DNA from: Bacillus spizizenii TU-B-10
Lineage (GTDB): Bacteria; Bacillota; Bacilli; Bacillales; Bacillaceae
Assembly (NCBI RefSeq): GCF_000227465.1
Contig: NC_016047.1
Location: forward strand, 3,018,857-3,082,856
DNA length: 64,000 bases
Direction of reading: 5' to 3'
Shown here piece after piece: positions 39,523 to 52,345 of this stretch (position 1 is its first letter; the number at the start of each line of letters is the position of its first letter). The translations under genes and the position numbers were made by a program. Under the pieces are notes generated by a model, which saw nothing but the letters and a program-made list of their open reading frames with translations, made no database searches and was not told the DNA's origin.

Positions 39523-39795
39523 TTACACATCAAGAGGTTGCTGCAGGATCATATTATTTTGCAAAGCTTGAAGCTGAAGTCTCATTCTGTACAGCTGTTC
39601 TCTCTGCTGATCATTTGACGACAGCCACAGCTTATTTAAGGCATTTACCGCATTTTCAAGCTGCATTTGTGCATCACTGTATTCTTGGTCATTATAATGC
39701 TCTTGTTTAGAAGCGATTGTCAGCTGTTCTTCAGCATAATCATATGCCTGCATACATTGCTGGAGATGTTCATCTACTGATTGTCTTGTTGCCAC
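39523..39795 (-). CDS. ytzC: Small helical protein YtzC (DUF2524-like)
   Basis: This 90-residue soluble protein is Gln/Glu-rich and predicted as a helical hairpin, with no Cys and no membrane segment. Function unknown. I choose GTG at 39795, five bases after GAGGAGGGG; the ATGs further upstream (39864 and 39837) lack ribosome-binding sites. It stands alone between the ytr operator and divergent ytqA. Confidence 0.85.
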   Translation of the reverse strand: MATRQSVDEHLQQCMQAYDYAEEQLTIASKQEHYNDQEYSDAQMQLENAVNALNKLWLSSNDQQREQLYRMRLQLQALQNNMILQQPLDV

Positions 39796-39956
39796 AGTAA
39801 CCCCTCCTCTTGGTAATGGAAATAATCCATCATTCATATTGTAGCCCCATCTCACTTCGTTCAATAAAGTAATTTATGGTCGATATTCATTTGTTCTCTT
39901 GTGAAATGCGTGCTACAATTTTAGGATGCAATCGTACGCAAGGAGGCACATGAATT

Positions 39957-42602
<2,646 letters not shown>

Positions 42603-42622
42603 CACATGCACCCCCAACTAGT

Positions 42623-43402
42623 TCAAATATATTGATCAGTAAACGCTCTTGCTGCTTTAAAGACATCTTCTCTTTCGGGTTCATTAAATATTTCATGATA
42701 AAGCCCTTCCCACTCTCTGTACGCTTTATTATGGGAAGCTACACCTGAAAACCACTTAATGACCATCGTTTTGTCAACAAGCTTATCGTCACCGGCCTGC
42801 ATCACAAGAAGCGGCACTCGTAAAAACGCATCTGTCGGCACCATCGCTGACTCAATAGTTTTTAAAAGCTCTCTGTACCATCTGACAGAAACTTTCCTGA
42901 CGTATAACGAGTCATTTTGGTCGGCCTCGATGACGTCCTCATTACGCGTCGCCATATCAATTGATAATCCCGAATCAACCTTAAGCGACGGAGCGATGAC
43001 ATTCAGGCCTCTGGATGCAAGGTCAAGCGCTTTATTGACTTTAATTTGCAGTCCGAGACACGGTGATGATAAAATAATTCCCGTAATACGGGGATTTCTT
43101 TGCTGTTTAAACCATTCAATCGCGACCAGGCCGCCCATGCTGTGACCGAGAAGAAAAACCGGCAGCTCAAAGGTTCGTGCTTTATCTATCCAAGTATCTA
43201 CTTCATCAATGTATTCTTGAAATGAGCGAATATGACCTCTGGCCCTTGTGGTTGTCCCCTGACCCGGCAAGTCGCCCATGACAACGTGATAACCCGAAGA
43301 TCTCCACATTTCAATCAGCCATTTATATCGTCCGTGATATTCACTTGCCCCGTGGATCATCACAATCACGGCGACAGGTCTGTCTGCTTTCCAGGTCCAC
43401 AT
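42623..43402 (-). CDS. ytpA: Lysophospholipase-type alpha/beta hydrolase YtpA
   Basis: This 259-residue cytosolic monoacylglycerol-lipase-like protein has the nucleophile elbow GHSMGG (Ser near 88), MIHGASEYHGRY oxyanion motif, and catalytic candidates Asp in AGDDKLV and His in LYHEIFNEPER. In B. subtilis it is reported to make the phospholipid antibiotic bacilysocin. ATG at 43402 is seven bases after GAGGT. It is cotranscribed with ytpB and divergent from ytoA. Confidence 0.9.
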   Translation of the reverse strand: MWTWKADRPVAVIVMIHGASEYHGRYKWLIEMWRSSGYHVVMGDLPGQGTTTRARGHIRSFQEYIDEVDTWIDKARTFELPVFLLGHSMGGLVAIEWFKQQRNPRITGIILSSPCLGLQIKVNKALDLASRGLNVIAPSLKVDSGLSIDMATRNEDVIEADQNDSLYVRKVSVRWYRELLKTIESAMVPTDAFLRVPLLVMQAGDDKLVDKTMVIKWFSGVASHNKAYREWEGLYHEIFNEPEREDVFKAARAFTDQYI

Positions 43403-43450
43403 GCTCTTCACCTCATACGAAATTTAAATAGAGAAAGAAGGATGAATACT

Positions 43451-43966
43451 ATGATCTACCCTTATAAGGAACACATGCCAGATATCCACCCAACAGCCTT
43501 TGTAGCTGATAATGCAACCATTACCGGTGATGTCGTTATCGGAGAACAGTCCAGCATTTGGTTTTCTGTTGTCATAAGGGGAGATGTCGCGCCGACTAGA
43601 ATCGGAAACAGAGTCAATATCCAAGATTTAAGTTGCCTCCATCAAAGCTCGAACCGGACGCTTCTCATTGAAGATGACGCCACGATAGGCCATCAGGTTA
43701 CACTTCATAGCGCTGTTATCCGCAAGAACGCCTTAATTGGTATGGGCTCAATCATCTTAGACGGAGCCGAAATTGGCGAAGGCGCCTTTATTGGTGCCGG
43801 CAGTCTTGTCCCGCCGGGAAAGATCATTCCGCCTGGCCATCTCGCTTTTGGCCGTCCTGCAAAAGTCATCCGCCCTTTGACCGAAGAAGACCGACAAGAT
43901 ATGCAAAGAATACGGTCGGAATATGTAGCAAAGGGCCAATACTATAAATCACTTCAACAAACATAA
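43451..43966 (+). CDS. ytoA: Gamma-carbonic-anhydrase-like hexapeptide protein YtoA
   Basis: This 171-residue left-handed beta-helix protein has many hexapeptide repeats ([LIV]GxxxxI). Candidate metal-binding His residues are in CLHQSS, IGHQVTLHS, as in the gamma-carbonic anhydrase group. The activity is not established. I start at ATG 43451, eight bases after AAGGA; an ATG at 43442 has poorer spacing. Confidence 0.88.
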   Translation: MIYPYKEHMPDIHPTAFVADNATITGDVVIGEQSSIWFSVVIRGDVAPTRIGNRVNIQDLSCLHQSSNRTLLIEDDATIGHQVTLHSAVIRKNALIGMGSIILDGAEIGEGAFIGAGSLVPPGKIIPPGHLAFGRPAKVIRPLTEEDRQDMQRIRSEYVAKGQYYKSLQQT

Positions 43967-44196
43967 GACCTGCTTCGTCTTACTTTACCATTTTTCAAAT
44001 TATGTTTGAAAGCAATAACCATTGTTTACCCGGACGTCATGACAGTTCGGGTTTTGATTTCTCCATAAAACGTTCACATACGGCATCAAACGTATGGCTT
44101 TTATCTTATCATAAAACTTGTTCCGCAACTGTAAGCTACTTCTGCAAAAAAACATATTCCTATTCTTTCCTGTTCTCTATTTTCTATGAGCACACA

Positions 44197-44224
44197 CAAA
44201 AAGAGCCCGCTGGGAGCTCTTTTG
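44197..44224. terminator. Terminator after ytnA (also facing ytoA)
   Basis: AAAAAGAGC and GAGCTCTTTTG flank a short loop, with T-run on the minus strand. The 230 bases between ytoA and this hairpin hold nothing else I can support. Confidence 0.7.
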
Positions 44225-44225
44225 G

Positions 44226-45617
44226 TCAGCTGATATTTCGTTCGTTGGCAGCAGCCGCATTTTTCTTATGAAAACCTTTTCCATAATACACGGCAAGTAA
44301 GATAAGAAACCAAATCGGCCCGACAATCACGGCTACCCTTGTATCGGGACTGTAAGCCATAAGAATAACGACAAATGCTAAAAATGCCAAAGATACATAA
44401 GACGTAAACGGAAAGAAAGGCATTTTGTATTTTAAGTGTTTCTTTTCTTCCGGCCGCAAGCTTTTCCGGTATCTAATTTGAGAAAGCAAAATAATCGCCC
44501 ACGTCCAAATCGCTCCGAATGTTGCAATGCTTGTGACCCAAGTAAACACCTTTGCAGGTACAACATAGTTTAACAGCACTCCGACTAATAAAGCGCCCGC
44601 TGAAGCCAGAACAGCTTTACCCGGGATGCCGCCTTTCGTCAGCTGCCCGTATGCTTGTGGTGCCTCACCCTGCTCCGCTAAGTTAAACAGCATCCGCCCT
44701 GTGCTGAAAATGCCGCTGTTGCATGAAGACAGCGCAGCCGTCAAGACGACAAAGTTAATGATGCCTGCTGCCGATGGAATGCCCACTTTTTCAAATGTGA
44801 GGACAAACGGGCTTCCTTGTGAGCCAATTTCCTGCCATGGGTAAATAGACATAATGACAAATAAAGCGCCTACATAAAAAATCAAAATACGCCAAAATAC
44901 CGTATCAATTGCTTTGGCCAACGATTTTTGCGGGTTTTTCACTTCACCAGCCGTCACCCCGATCATTTCAATCCCTAAATAGGCGAACATCACCATTTGA
45001 AGTGACAATAAAACCCCTTTTATTCCATGTGGGAAAAATCCTCCGTTGTTCCACAAGTTGCTGATTCCGGTTGCAATGCCTCCATTGCCGACCCCTGCGA
45101 TGATCATCAATAAACCGACAGCAATCATTGATAAGATTGCAACAATTTTAATCAAAGCGAACCAAAATTCCAGCTCTCCGTAAGCTTTGACAGCCAAGAA
45201 ATTAACACCCGTCATAATGACCAGCGCCGATAATGCCCAAATCCAGTTTGGCACGTCCGGAAACCAGTACCCCATATAAATCCCGACAGCAGTGATTTCA
45301 GCCATACAGGTGACAACCCATAAAAACCAGTAGTTCCACCCTGTTAAATAACCTGCAAGCGGTCCCAAATAATCACGGGCATAGCGGCTGAAGGAGCCAG
45401 CGACCGGTTTTTGAATGGCCATTTCTCCAAGCGCTCTCATAATAAAAAACATGACCAGGCCGCTTATGGCATACGCTCCCAAAATACCCGGCCCTGCTAA
45501 TTGAATAGCTGATGCGGAGCCGAGGAACAATCCCACTCCTATAGCAGCCCCTAAAGACATTAAAGAAATATGCCTTTCTTCGAGTCCGCGGTGCAGCTCT
45601 TGTTTTTGTTTTTGCAT
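44226..45617 (-). CDS. ytnA: Amino acid permease YtnA (APC family, proline/GABA-type)
   Basis: This 463-residue transporter has 12 predicted spans and the amino-acid permease signature near the start (HISLMSLGAAIGVGLFLGS). The family imports amino acids with protons; proline is the reported substrate type by similarity only. ATG at 45617 is chosen because AGGGGAGAAG precedes it, excluding ten extra residues. It stands between asnB and ytoA as a single gene. Confidence 0.88.
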   Translation of the reverse strand: MQKQKQELHRGLEERHISLMSLGAAIGVGLFLGSASAIQLAGPGILGAYAISGLVMFFIMRALGEMAIQKPVAGSFSRYARDYLGPLAGYLTGWNYWFLWVVTCMAEITAVGIYMGYWFPDVPNWIWALSALVIMTGVNFLAVKAYGELEFWFALIKIVAILSMIAVGLLMIIAGVGNGGIATGISNLWNNGGFFPHGIKGVLLSLQMVMFAYLGIEMIGVTAGEVKNPQKSLAKAIDTVFWRILIFYVGALFVIMSIYPWQEIGSQGSPFVLTFEKVGIPSAAGIINFVVLTAALSSCNSGIFSTGRMLFNLAEQGEAPQAYGQLTKGGIPGKAVLASAGALLVGVLLNYVVPAKVFTWVTSIATFGAIWTWAIILLSQIRYRKSLRPEEKKHLKYKMPFFPFTSYVSLAFLAFVVILMAYSPDTRVAVIVGPIWFLILLAVYYGKGFHKKNAAAANERNIS

Positions 45618-45718
45618 GCTTTCTTCTCCCCTAGAAAAAAATATCAATAAATTATTTTTCTGAATTTTTCGTGTAGATTGGGTAAATCAATGATGATGGA
45701 GAAATAAAAGGATAATAA

Positions 45719-45746
45719 CAAGGCTTTCGACGAATCGAAAGCCTTG
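45719..45746 (-). terminator. Terminator of asnB
   Basis: A 12-bp stem CAAGGCTTTCGA / TCGAAAGCCTTG with a four-base loop follows the asnB stop. Confidence 0.85.
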
Positions 45747-45753
45747 TTGTCTG

Positions 45754-47652
45754 TTACACAAAGATGACTTCTTTAGGCTGATGGCTCAGCTCTTCAGGCA
45801 TATACCGTTTTTCGATATTGATGCTGTGCCAAATCATAAAGATCAGTACAGTCCAGATTTTACGGCTGTTATCAGCCTTGTCCGCACAATGGTCTTCAAG
45901 AAGCTGAAGAACATAATCCTTGTGGATATAAGCATCCGTTTGGCTTTCCTGAATCATGTTCCGCACCCATTCGTTCATTTCGTTTTTCAGCCAATGACGA
46001 ATCGGTACAGGGAAACCAAGCTTTTTGCGGTTTAATACGTGCTCAGGCACAATTCCTTCAGCGGCTTTGCGAAGAAGATACTTCGTCGTGCCGTTCTTCG
46101 TTTTCAGCTCATCAGGAATTTTTGAAGCGACGTCAAATACGACTTTATCCAAGAACGGCACACGCAGTTCCAAAGAATTCGCCATCGTCATTTTATCCGC
46201 TTTTAACAAAATATCGCCGCGCATCCAAGTGTGGATATCGACATACTGCATTTTGTTGATATCGCTGTATGAGCTGCTTTCTGTAAAGTAAGTTTTTGTC
46301 ACATCACGATATGAAAGATTCGGATTATAATGCTTCAGCAGCTGTTTTTTAACAGATTCCTCGAAAATTTTCGCGTTACCGATATAACGATCCTGAAGCG
46401 GAGTACAACCGCGCTCAAGCAGGCTCTTTCCTCTCATACCTTCAGGCATAACAGCCGCAACGTGCAGAAGCATCTTTTTCAGGCCTGACGGAATGCGTTC
46501 AAACGGTTTAAGCGAAAGCGGCTCACGGTAAATGTTATATCCGCCGAAGAGCTCATCCGCACCTTCACCTGATAAAGCAACCGTTACATGTTTTTTCGCT
46601 TCTTTTGCAACAAAGTACAACGGAATCGCTGCAGGATCAGCAAGCGGATCATCAAAATGCCATACGATCTTCGGAAGCTCGTTCATGTATTCCTCAGGCG
46701 AAATGACTTTACTGATATTTTCAATGCCAAGTGCCGCTGCAGTTTCTTTCGCTACATCGACTTCACTAAAGCCCTGCTGTTCAAATCCGACAGAGAATGT
46801 TTTTAAGCTTGGATGAAATTCCTTCGCAACGGATACAATAAAGGAAGAATCAATTCCGCCAGACAGGAATGAACCGACAGGAACGTCACTTCTCATATGA
46901 ACGTTTACAGAGTCATAGATCGCGTCTCTGACTTCTTTCACAAGCTTGTCTTCTTCAGTCTGAACTGGCTTAAAGTTCGCTTTGAAATACGTTTTGAATG
47001 TGATATCGCCGTCCGGGCGGATTGTGAACTGTGAACCCGGCTCTACTTTTTTCACATTGGCATCAAGCGTGTTTGGTTCAGGAACGAATTGGAAAGACAT
47101 GTACTGCTGCAATGCCTCTTTATCTATTTCAATATCATTCTGAGCAACCATTAAACTTTTTCTCTCTGAGGCAAAATAAACCTGATCATTGATCGTTGTG
47201 TAATACAACGGTTTAATGCCGAATGGATCTCTTGCTCCATAAAGCACATGATCGTTTTTATTCCAAATCAGAAAGGCAAACATACCGCGGAGTTTGGACG
47301 CCGCTTCTTCTTTGTAGTGACGGTAAGTCGCAAGAAGAACCTCTGTGTCCGAATCCGTGTTGAATGTATACCCCTTTGCTTCAAGTTCTTCTCTCAGTTC
47401 AATATAGTTATAGATTTCTCCGTTAAAGATAATCCAATATGTTTCATCTTCATATGATAAAGGCTGTCCGCCATTTTCTACATCAATAATGCTGAGCCGT
47501 CTGAATCCGAATCCAACGTGCTCATCATGGAAATATCCATCACTGTCAGGACCGCGGTGAACGATCATTTGGTTCATTTGTTTGATTAGTTCTTCTTGAT
47601 CAGCGGTTTGAGCTAACGGATGCTTGTTAAAAACCCCGACAAATCCACACAT
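45754..47652 (-). CDS. asnB: Glutamine-hydrolysing asparagine synthetase AsnB
   Basis: This 632-residue enzyme begins MCGFVGVF with the catalytic Cys2 of the glutaminase domain (about 1-210). The synthetase domain has the PP-loop SFLSGGIDSS near 265. It makes asparagine from aspartate; in B. subtilis it also amidates peptidoglycan meso-diaminopimelate (AsnB). GGAGGC precedes the ATG. It is monocistronic, between metK and ytnA. Confidence 0.95.
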   Translation of the reverse strand: MCGFVGVFNKHPLAQTADQEELIKQMNQMIVHRGPDSDGYFHDEHVGFGFRRLSIIDVENGGQPLSYEDETYWIIFNGEIYNYIELREELEAKGYTFNTDSDTEVLLATYRHYKEEAASKLRGMFAFLIWNKNDHVLYGARDPFGIKPLYYTTINDQVYFASERKSLMVAQNDIEIDKEALQQYMSFQFVPEPNTLDANVKKVEPGSQFTIRPDGDITFKTYFKANFKPVQTEEDKLVKEVRDAIYDSVNVHMRSDVPVGSFLSGGIDSSFIVSVAKEFHPSLKTFSVGFEQQGFSEVDVAKETAAALGIENISKVISPEEYMNELPKIVWHFDDPLADPAAIPLYFVAKEAKKHVTVALSGEGADELFGGYNIYREPLSLKPFERIPSGLKKMLLHVAAVMPEGMRGKSLLERGCTPLQDRYIGNAKIFEESVKKQLLKHYNPNLSYRDVTKTYFTESSSYSDINKMQYVDIHTWMRGDILLKADKMTMANSLELRVPFLDKVVFDVASKIPDELKTKNGTTKYLLRKAAEGIVPEHVLNRKKLGFPVPIRHWLKNEMNEWVRNMIQESQTDAYIHKDYVLQLLEDHCADKADNSRKIWTVLIFMIWHSINIEKRYMPEELSHQPKEVIFV

Positions 47653-47761
47653 AGTATTGCCTCCATAATTAAAATTGTCATCATTGAACCCCTATTTATA
47701 GACGCTGTGAATAGTATTTGGTTTCACGGTTATGTAAAAAAATAAACATGAATACAACGTG

Positions 47762-47794
47762 AAAAAGGGAAAGCCGCTTAACCAGTAAGCGGCT
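47762..47794 (-). terminator. Terminator of metK
   Basis: AGCCGCTTA / TAAGCGGCT, 9-bp stem with a short loop, then TTCCCTTTTTC on the minus strand. Confidence 0.75.
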
Positions 47795-47800
47795 ATAAAG

Positions 47801-49003
47801 TTATTCTCCTAACGCTTCTTTACGCAGCTGCTCCGCTTTGTCTGTACGTTCCCACGGAAGATCAACATCGTGGCGTCCAAAGTGGCCGTACGCAGCAGTT
47901 TGTTTGTAGATCGGACGGCGTAAATCAAGCATTTTGATAATGCCGGCAGGTCGTAAATCAAAGTTATTGCGAACAACTTCAATCAGTTTTTCCTCAGAAG
48001 CTTTACCGGAACCGAATGTGTTGATTGAGATTGATACAGGCTGTGCAACACCAATCGCGTAAGCAAGCTGTACTTCGCAAGAATCAGCAAGCTCAGCCGC
48101 AACGATGTTTTTCGCAACGTATCTTGCTGCATAAGCCGCAGAACGGTCTACCTTCGTTGCATCCTTACCTGAGAACGCTCCTCCGCCGTGGCGTGCATAG
48201 CCGCCGTAAGTATCAACGATGATTTTGCGTCCTGTAAGTCCCGCATCCCCTTGAGGGCCTCCGATAACGAAACGTCCTGTAGGGTTGATGAAATATTTTG
48301 TTTCTTCATCAATCAGCTCTTCAGGAACAACCGGATTGATAACATGTTCTTTAATGTTGCGCTGGATTTGCTCAAGCGTAATTTCAGGGTGGTGCTGAGT
48401 TGAAATAACAATCGCGTCAATGCGGACAGGTTTGTTATTTTCATCGTACTCAACCGTTACCTGTGTTTTGCCGTCAGGGCGAAGGTATGGAAGAATATCT
48501 TCTTTACGGACTTCACTCAGGCGGCGGGCTAATTTATGAGCAAGTGAAATTGGAAGAGGCATAAGCTCTTTCGTTTCGTTGCACGCGTAACCGAACATTA
48601 AACCTTGGTCACCCGCACCGATCGCTTCAATTTCTTCGTCGCTCATTGTGCCTTCACGGGCTTCAAGCGCTTGGTCTACACCCATTGCAATATCAGCAGA
48701 CTGCTCGTCAATGGATGTTAAAACCGCACAAGTTTCCGCATCAAATCCGTATTTCGCACGTGTGTATCCGATTTCTTTAATGGTTTGGCGAACCGTTTTC
48801 GGAATGTCAACATACGTAGATGTTGTGATCTCTCCGCTGACAAGCACCAAACCAGTTGTCACAGACGTCTCACAAGCAACACGCGCGTTAGGGTCTTTCT
48901 TTAAAATTTCATCTAAAATGCTGTCAGAAATCTGGTCACAGATTTTATCCGGATGCCCCTCCGTAACAGATTCTGATGTAAATAAACGACGATTTTTACT
49001 CAT
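47801..49003 (-). CDS. metK: S-adenosylmethionine synthetase MetK
   Basis: This 400-residue enzyme makes SAM from methionine and ATP. Signatures [12 protein letters not shown] (near 116) and [19 protein letters not shown] (near 265) are present. ATG at 49003 follows GGAGGAAG; the open frame back to 49078 is leader sequence. Expression is under the SAM riboswitch upstream, which lowers synthesis when SAM is high. Confidence 0.96.
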   Translation of the reverse strand: MSKNRRLFTSESVTEGHPDKICDQISDSILDEILKKDPNARVACETSVTTGLVLVSGEITTSTYVDIPKTVRQTIKEIGYTRAKYGFDAETCAVLTSIDEQSADIAMGVDQALEAREGTMSDEEIEAIGAGDQGLMFGYACNETKELMPLPISLAHKLARRLSEVRKEDILPYLRPDGKTQVTVEYDENNKPVRIDAIVISTQHHPEITLEQIQRNIKEHVINPVVPEELIDEETKYFINPTGRFVIGGPQGDAGLTGRKIIVDTYGGYARHGGGAFSGKDATKVDRSAAYAARYVAKNIVAAELADSCEVQLAYAIGVAQPVSISINTFGSGKASEEKLIEVVRNNFDLRPAGIIKMLDLRRPIYKQTAAYGHFGRHDVDLPWERTDKAEQLRKEALGE

Positions 49004-49122
49004 GATTTGCTTCCTCCTGCACAAGGCCTCCCGAAAGACCTTGTATATATGATACGGAACTCGCTCCCTCTTATACAATGTAACGTTATATTAGAGAATG
49101 TTAATTGGCATATTTATGAAAT

Positions 49123-49309
49123 AAAAAAACCTTTTCCATCGAGGAAAGGGTTTGGTCTTTGTGCCTTTCACTCTTATCGCTCAAGGAATCATACAACCTT
49201 GCAACAGGTTAGCACCTTGGTTGTCTCACACAGTTGAACATAATAAATAACAGAGAAACCGGTTGCTGGGCTTCATAGGGCCTGTCCCTCCGCCAGCTCG
49301 GGATAAGAG
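49123..49309 (-). promoter_or_regulatory. SAM-I riboswitch (S-box) of metK
   Basis: On the minus strand the P1 arms CTCTTATC (start near 49309) and CGATAAGAG (49171-49179) close the aptamer. Inside are GGCGGAGGGAC, GGCCCTATGAAGCCC, GCAACC and GGTGCTAA with CC, the conserved S-box blocks. Downstream is a terminator AACCCTTTCC / GGAAAAGGTT with seven Ts at 49123-49129. Confidence 0.96.
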
Positions 49310-49326
49310 TATCCGCTCAATGAAAT

Positions 49327-49356
49327 ATCTTATCGTAAAAGGGTTTGCAATGTCAA
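49327..49356 (-). promoter_or_regulatory. SigA promoter of metK
   Basis: TTGACA (49351-49356), 18 bases, TAAGAT (49327-49332) on the minus strand, just before the riboswitch. Confidence 0.8.
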
Positions 49357-49432
49357 TATGATTCAGAAGAAATAGGCACCTATATTGAGGGAAAACATTG
49401 GAAAACGCACACACAAAAAACAATAAATAGTA

Positions 49433-49460
49433 TAGACTATTTGAAAATATATGTTATACT
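49433..49460 (+). promoter_or_regulatory. Candidate promoter of pckA
   Basis: TAGACT, 16 bases, TATACT ends 46 bases before the start. In B. subtilis the pckA promoter is repressed by CcpN in glucose; I cannot define its operator here. Confidence 0.5.
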
Positions 49461-49506
49461 AATTCACAATTAGCAAAACACAAAAAACGATAAAGGAAGG
49501 TTTCAT

Positions 49507-51090
49507 ATGAACTCAGTTGATTTAACCGCTGATTTACAAGCCTTATTAACAAGCCCAAATGTGCGTCATAATTTATCAGCAGCACAGCTTACAGAAAAAG
49601 TACTCTCCCGGAACGAAGGCATTTTAACTTCCACGGGTGCTGTTCGGGCGACAACAGGCGCTTATACAGGACGCTCACCTAAAGACAAATTTATCGTGGA
49701 GGAAGAAAGCACGAAAAATAAGATCGATTGGGGGACGGTGAATCAGCCGATTTCAGAAGAAGCGTTTGAGCGGCTGTACACGAAGGTTGTCAGCTATCTG
49801 AAACAGCGAGATGAGCTGTTTGTTTTCGAAGGATTTGCCGGCGCAGATGAAAAATACAGACTGCCGATCACCGTCGTAAATGAGTTCGCATGGCACAATT
49901 TATTCGCAAGACAGCTGTTTATCCGCCCGGAAGGCAATGATAAGAAAACAGTTGAACAGCCGTTTACCATTCTTTCTGCTCCGCATTTCAAAGCGGATCC
50001 AAAAACAGACGGCACACATTCCGAAACCTTTATTATTGTCTCTTTCGAAAAGCGGACGATTTTAATCGGCGGAACAGAGTATGCCGGAGAAATGAAGAAG
50101 TCCATCTTCTCCATTATGAATTTCCTGCTCCCTGAAAGAGATATTTTATCCATGCATTGCTCTGCCAATGTCGGTGAAAAAGGCGATGTTGCCCTTTTCT
50201 TCGGACTGTCTGGAACAGGCAAGACCACCCTTTCAGCCGATGCTGACCGCAAACTGATCGGCGATGATGAACACGGCTGGTCTGACACAGGCGTCTTTAA
50301 TATTGAAGGCGGATGCTACGCCAAGTGTATTCATTTAAGCGAAGAAAAGGAGCCTCAGATCTTTAACGCGATCCGCTTCGGGTCTGTTCTCGAAAATGTT
50401 GTTGTGGATGAAGATACACGTGAAGCCAATTATGATGATTCATTCTATACCGAAAACACGCGTGCGGCTTACCCAATTCATATGATTGACAACATCGTGA
50501 CACCAAGCATGGCAGGCCACCCTTCAGCAATTGTATTTTTGACGGCTGATGCATTCGGAGTCCTTCCTCCGATCAGCAAACTGACGAAGGAGCAGGCGAT
50601 GTATCATTTCTTGAGCGGTTATACGAGCAAGCTTGCCGGAACCGAACGCGGTGTGACATCTCCTGAGACGACGTTTTCCACATGCTTCGGCTCACCGTTC
50701 CTGCCGCTTCCTGCTCACGTCTATGCTGAAATGCTCGGCAAAAAGATCGATGAACACGGCGCAGACGTTTTCTTGGTCAATACCGGCTGGACCGGCGGCG
50801 GCTACGGTACAGGCGAGCGCATGAAGCTTTCTTACACGAGAGCGATGGTCAAAGCAGCGATTGAAGGCAAATTAGAGGATGCAGAAATGATGACTGACGA
50901 TATTTTTGGCCTGCATATACCGGTCCATGTTCCTGGCGTTCCTGATCATATCCTTCAGCCTGAAAACACGTGGAGCAACAAGGAAGAATACAGAAATAAG
51001 GCTGTCTACCTCGCAAATGAATTCAAAGAGAATTTTAAAAAGTTCGCACATACAGATGCCATTGCACAGGCAGGCGGCCCTCTCGTTTAA
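49507..51090 (+). CDS. pckA: ATP-dependent phosphoenolpyruvate carboxykinase PckA
   Basis: This 527-residue gluconeogenic enzyme converts oxaloacetate and ATP to PEP and CO2. The P-loop [13 protein letters not shown] is near 240, and [10 protein letters not shown] and the early TGRSPKDKF are family signatures. AAAGGAAGG precedes the ATG. It is monocistronic with its own terminator and divergent from metK. Confidence 0.96.
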   Translation: MNSVDLTADLQALLTSPNVRHNLSAAQLTEKVLSRNEGILTSTGAVRATTGAYTGRSPKDKFIVEEESTKNKIDWGTVNQPISEEAFERLYTKVVSYLKQRDELFVFEGFAGADEKYRLPITVVNEFAWHNLFARQLFIRPEGNDKKTVEQPFTILSAPHFKADPKTDGTHSETFIIVSFEKRTILIGGTEYAGEMKKSIFSIMNFLLPERDILSMHCSANVGEKGDVALFFGLSGTGKTTLSADADRKLIGDDEHGWSDTGVFNIEGGCYAKCIHLSEEKEPQIFNAIRFGSVLENVVVDEDTREANYDDSFYTENTRAAYPIHMIDNIVTPSMAGHPSAIVFLTADAFGVLPPISKLTKEQAMYHFLSGYTSKLAGTERGVTSPETTFSTCFGSPFLPLPAHVYAEMLGKKIDEHGADVFLVNTGWTGGGYGTGERMKLSYTRAMVKAAIEGKLEDAEMMTDDIFGLHIPVHVPGVPDHILQPENTWSNKEEYRNKAVYLANEFKENFKKFAHTDAIAQAGGPLV

Positions 51091-51097
51091 AAAGCAA

Positions 51098-51130
51098 AAG
51101 CCAAGAGCAATTACGCTCTTGGCTTGTTTT
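51098..51130. terminator. Bidirectional terminator between pckA and ytmB
   Basis: AAGCCAAGAGC / GCTCTTGGCTT, 11-bp stem with a six-base loop, then TGTTTT on the plus strand. Confidence 0.85.
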
Positions 51131-51371
51131 AATTGACAGAATGCAAAGAAGTCAGCTTGTACGTAATGATGGTCCGGCCGTCTTCCCATTGAAGTTTCTG
51201 CACTTCAGCTGTGCCTGACTTTTCGCCGAACTTTGTTTTGCGCACATCCATCGGAATCTCCATCGGATACACACGGTATCCGTCTTTCTCTAACGTGAAT
51301 ATATTTTCATCTATTCGAACTTCTTGTCCTTTTGTCACAATCAGTGTATTAAATTCAACAGGCATTCCCAA
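51129..51371 (-). CDS. ytmB: Small conserved protein YtmB (DUF2584 type)
   Basis: This 80-residue soluble beta-rich protein has no Cys, no signal and no membrane segment. Function unknown. TTG at 51371 lies eight bases after AGGGG; a second start (ATG at 51365) is two codons in. Its stop lies against the pckA terminator. It is convergent with pckA and downstream of ytmA. Confidence 0.8.
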   Translation of the reverse strand: MGMPVEFNTLIVTKGQEVRIDENIFTLEKDGYRVYPMEIPMDVRKTKFGEKSGTAEVQKLQWEDGRTIITYKLTSLHSVN

Positions 51372-51422
51372 AGTGAAATCCCCTTTCGTTCTCTTTTTTC
51401 TTTATCATAACATATTTCACCG

Positions 51423-52196
51423 TCAGCGGTTTTTCATCCATTGCGTGAGCTGTCGCACGATACGCCGGTTTTCTTTTGGCGGGAAATAATGTGTGAATGT
51501 ACTGTAATACCATGTCTCCACTGGCTTATGCAGCTGTTTTAGCTTCTCTTCAAATAAATAGGAATGCTGAATCGAAACATTTTGGTCTTTTTCTCCATGG
51601 ATTAATAGCACGGGTGCCTGAATTTTGTTTACTTGGTCAAACGGTGTTCTCCATTTGTATTCCTCAGGCACCTTTTTCGGTGTTCCACCGATGACTCTTT
51701 TCATCATTCGCCGCAAATCCTGCCGCTCCTCATATGTAAGGATCATATCACTGACGCCTCCCCAGGAAACGAATGAAGCTGCATGCCGGCCCATTTCAAT
51801 CGCAGTGAGCATTCCCATAATTCCGCCGCGGGAAAAACCGAAGATATGGATTCTGTCCTTCTTAACATTTGGATGCTGCTGAAGCAGGCGAAAAGCGGAA
51901 AAAGCATCCTCTCTGTCTTCTCCGGCAAAATCCTCGTTGCCCTCTCCTCCTTGATTTCCTCTGTAAAAAGGAGCAAACACAACAAACCCTTGGGATGCAA
52001 ACTGGATAATCCGGCCCGGCCGAACCATGCCCACGCTTTTAATCCCGCCGCGCAAATATAAAAATCCGTCATATTGTCCCGGTGCCGCCGGCTCAGCCAA
52101 AAGCCCCTTTACCCGTAAGCCATTTGAAAGATAGCAGATCGTATACAGACACACATGCTGGCTTGGCGACGGAAATCTTCTTTTCTCAACAATCAA
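51423..52196 (-). CDS. ytmA: Prolyl-oligopeptidase-like hydrolase YtmA
   Basis: This 257-residue cytosolic alpha/beta hydrolase contains the S9-type elbow GFSRGG (Ser near 123), an Asp in LIHGEKDQNV and His in FTHYFPP near the end. It lacks the beta-propeller of full prolyl oligopeptidases. The substrate is unknown. The start is TTG at 52196, eight bases from AAAGGAGG. Confidence 0.87.
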   Translation of the reverse strand: MIVEKRRFPSPSQHVCLYTICYLSNGLRVKGLLAEPAAPGQYDGFLYLRGGIKSVGMVRPGRIIQFASQGFVVFAPFYRGNQGGEGNEDFAGEDREDAFSAFRLLQQHPNVKKDRIHIFGFSRGGIMGMLTAIEMGRHAASFVSWGGVSDMILTYEERQDLRRMMKRVIGGTPKKVPEEYKWRTPFDQVNKIQAPVLLIHGEKDQNVSIQHSYLFEEKLKQLHKPVETWYYSTFTHYFPPKENRRIVRQLTQWMKNR

Positions 52197-52345
52197 AGCA
52201 GCCGCCTCCTTTTTCTATATGCTTTCCTTACTCCAAAATTACATCCTGAGAACCTGACTAGGCATTCACACATTTTTATACCCATCATACGATATGTAAA
52301 GCAAAAAAGGATATAAACTTGATGCTAAATAAGGAGGTTGTCTAT

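Noticed and set aside
44002..44271. 89-codon plus-strand frame between ytoA and ytnA
   Set aside because: No ribosome-binding site, low-complexity translation, and it runs through the ytnA terminator into ytnA antisense.
49004..49078. 25-residue N-terminal extension of metK
   Set aside because: It would be translated from leader RNA downstream of the riboswitch; GGAGGAAG at the ATG 49003 fixes the start.
49794..50288. 164-codon minus-strand frame inside pckA
   Set aside because: It is antisense to the PckA P-loop region, has no start site and no domain.
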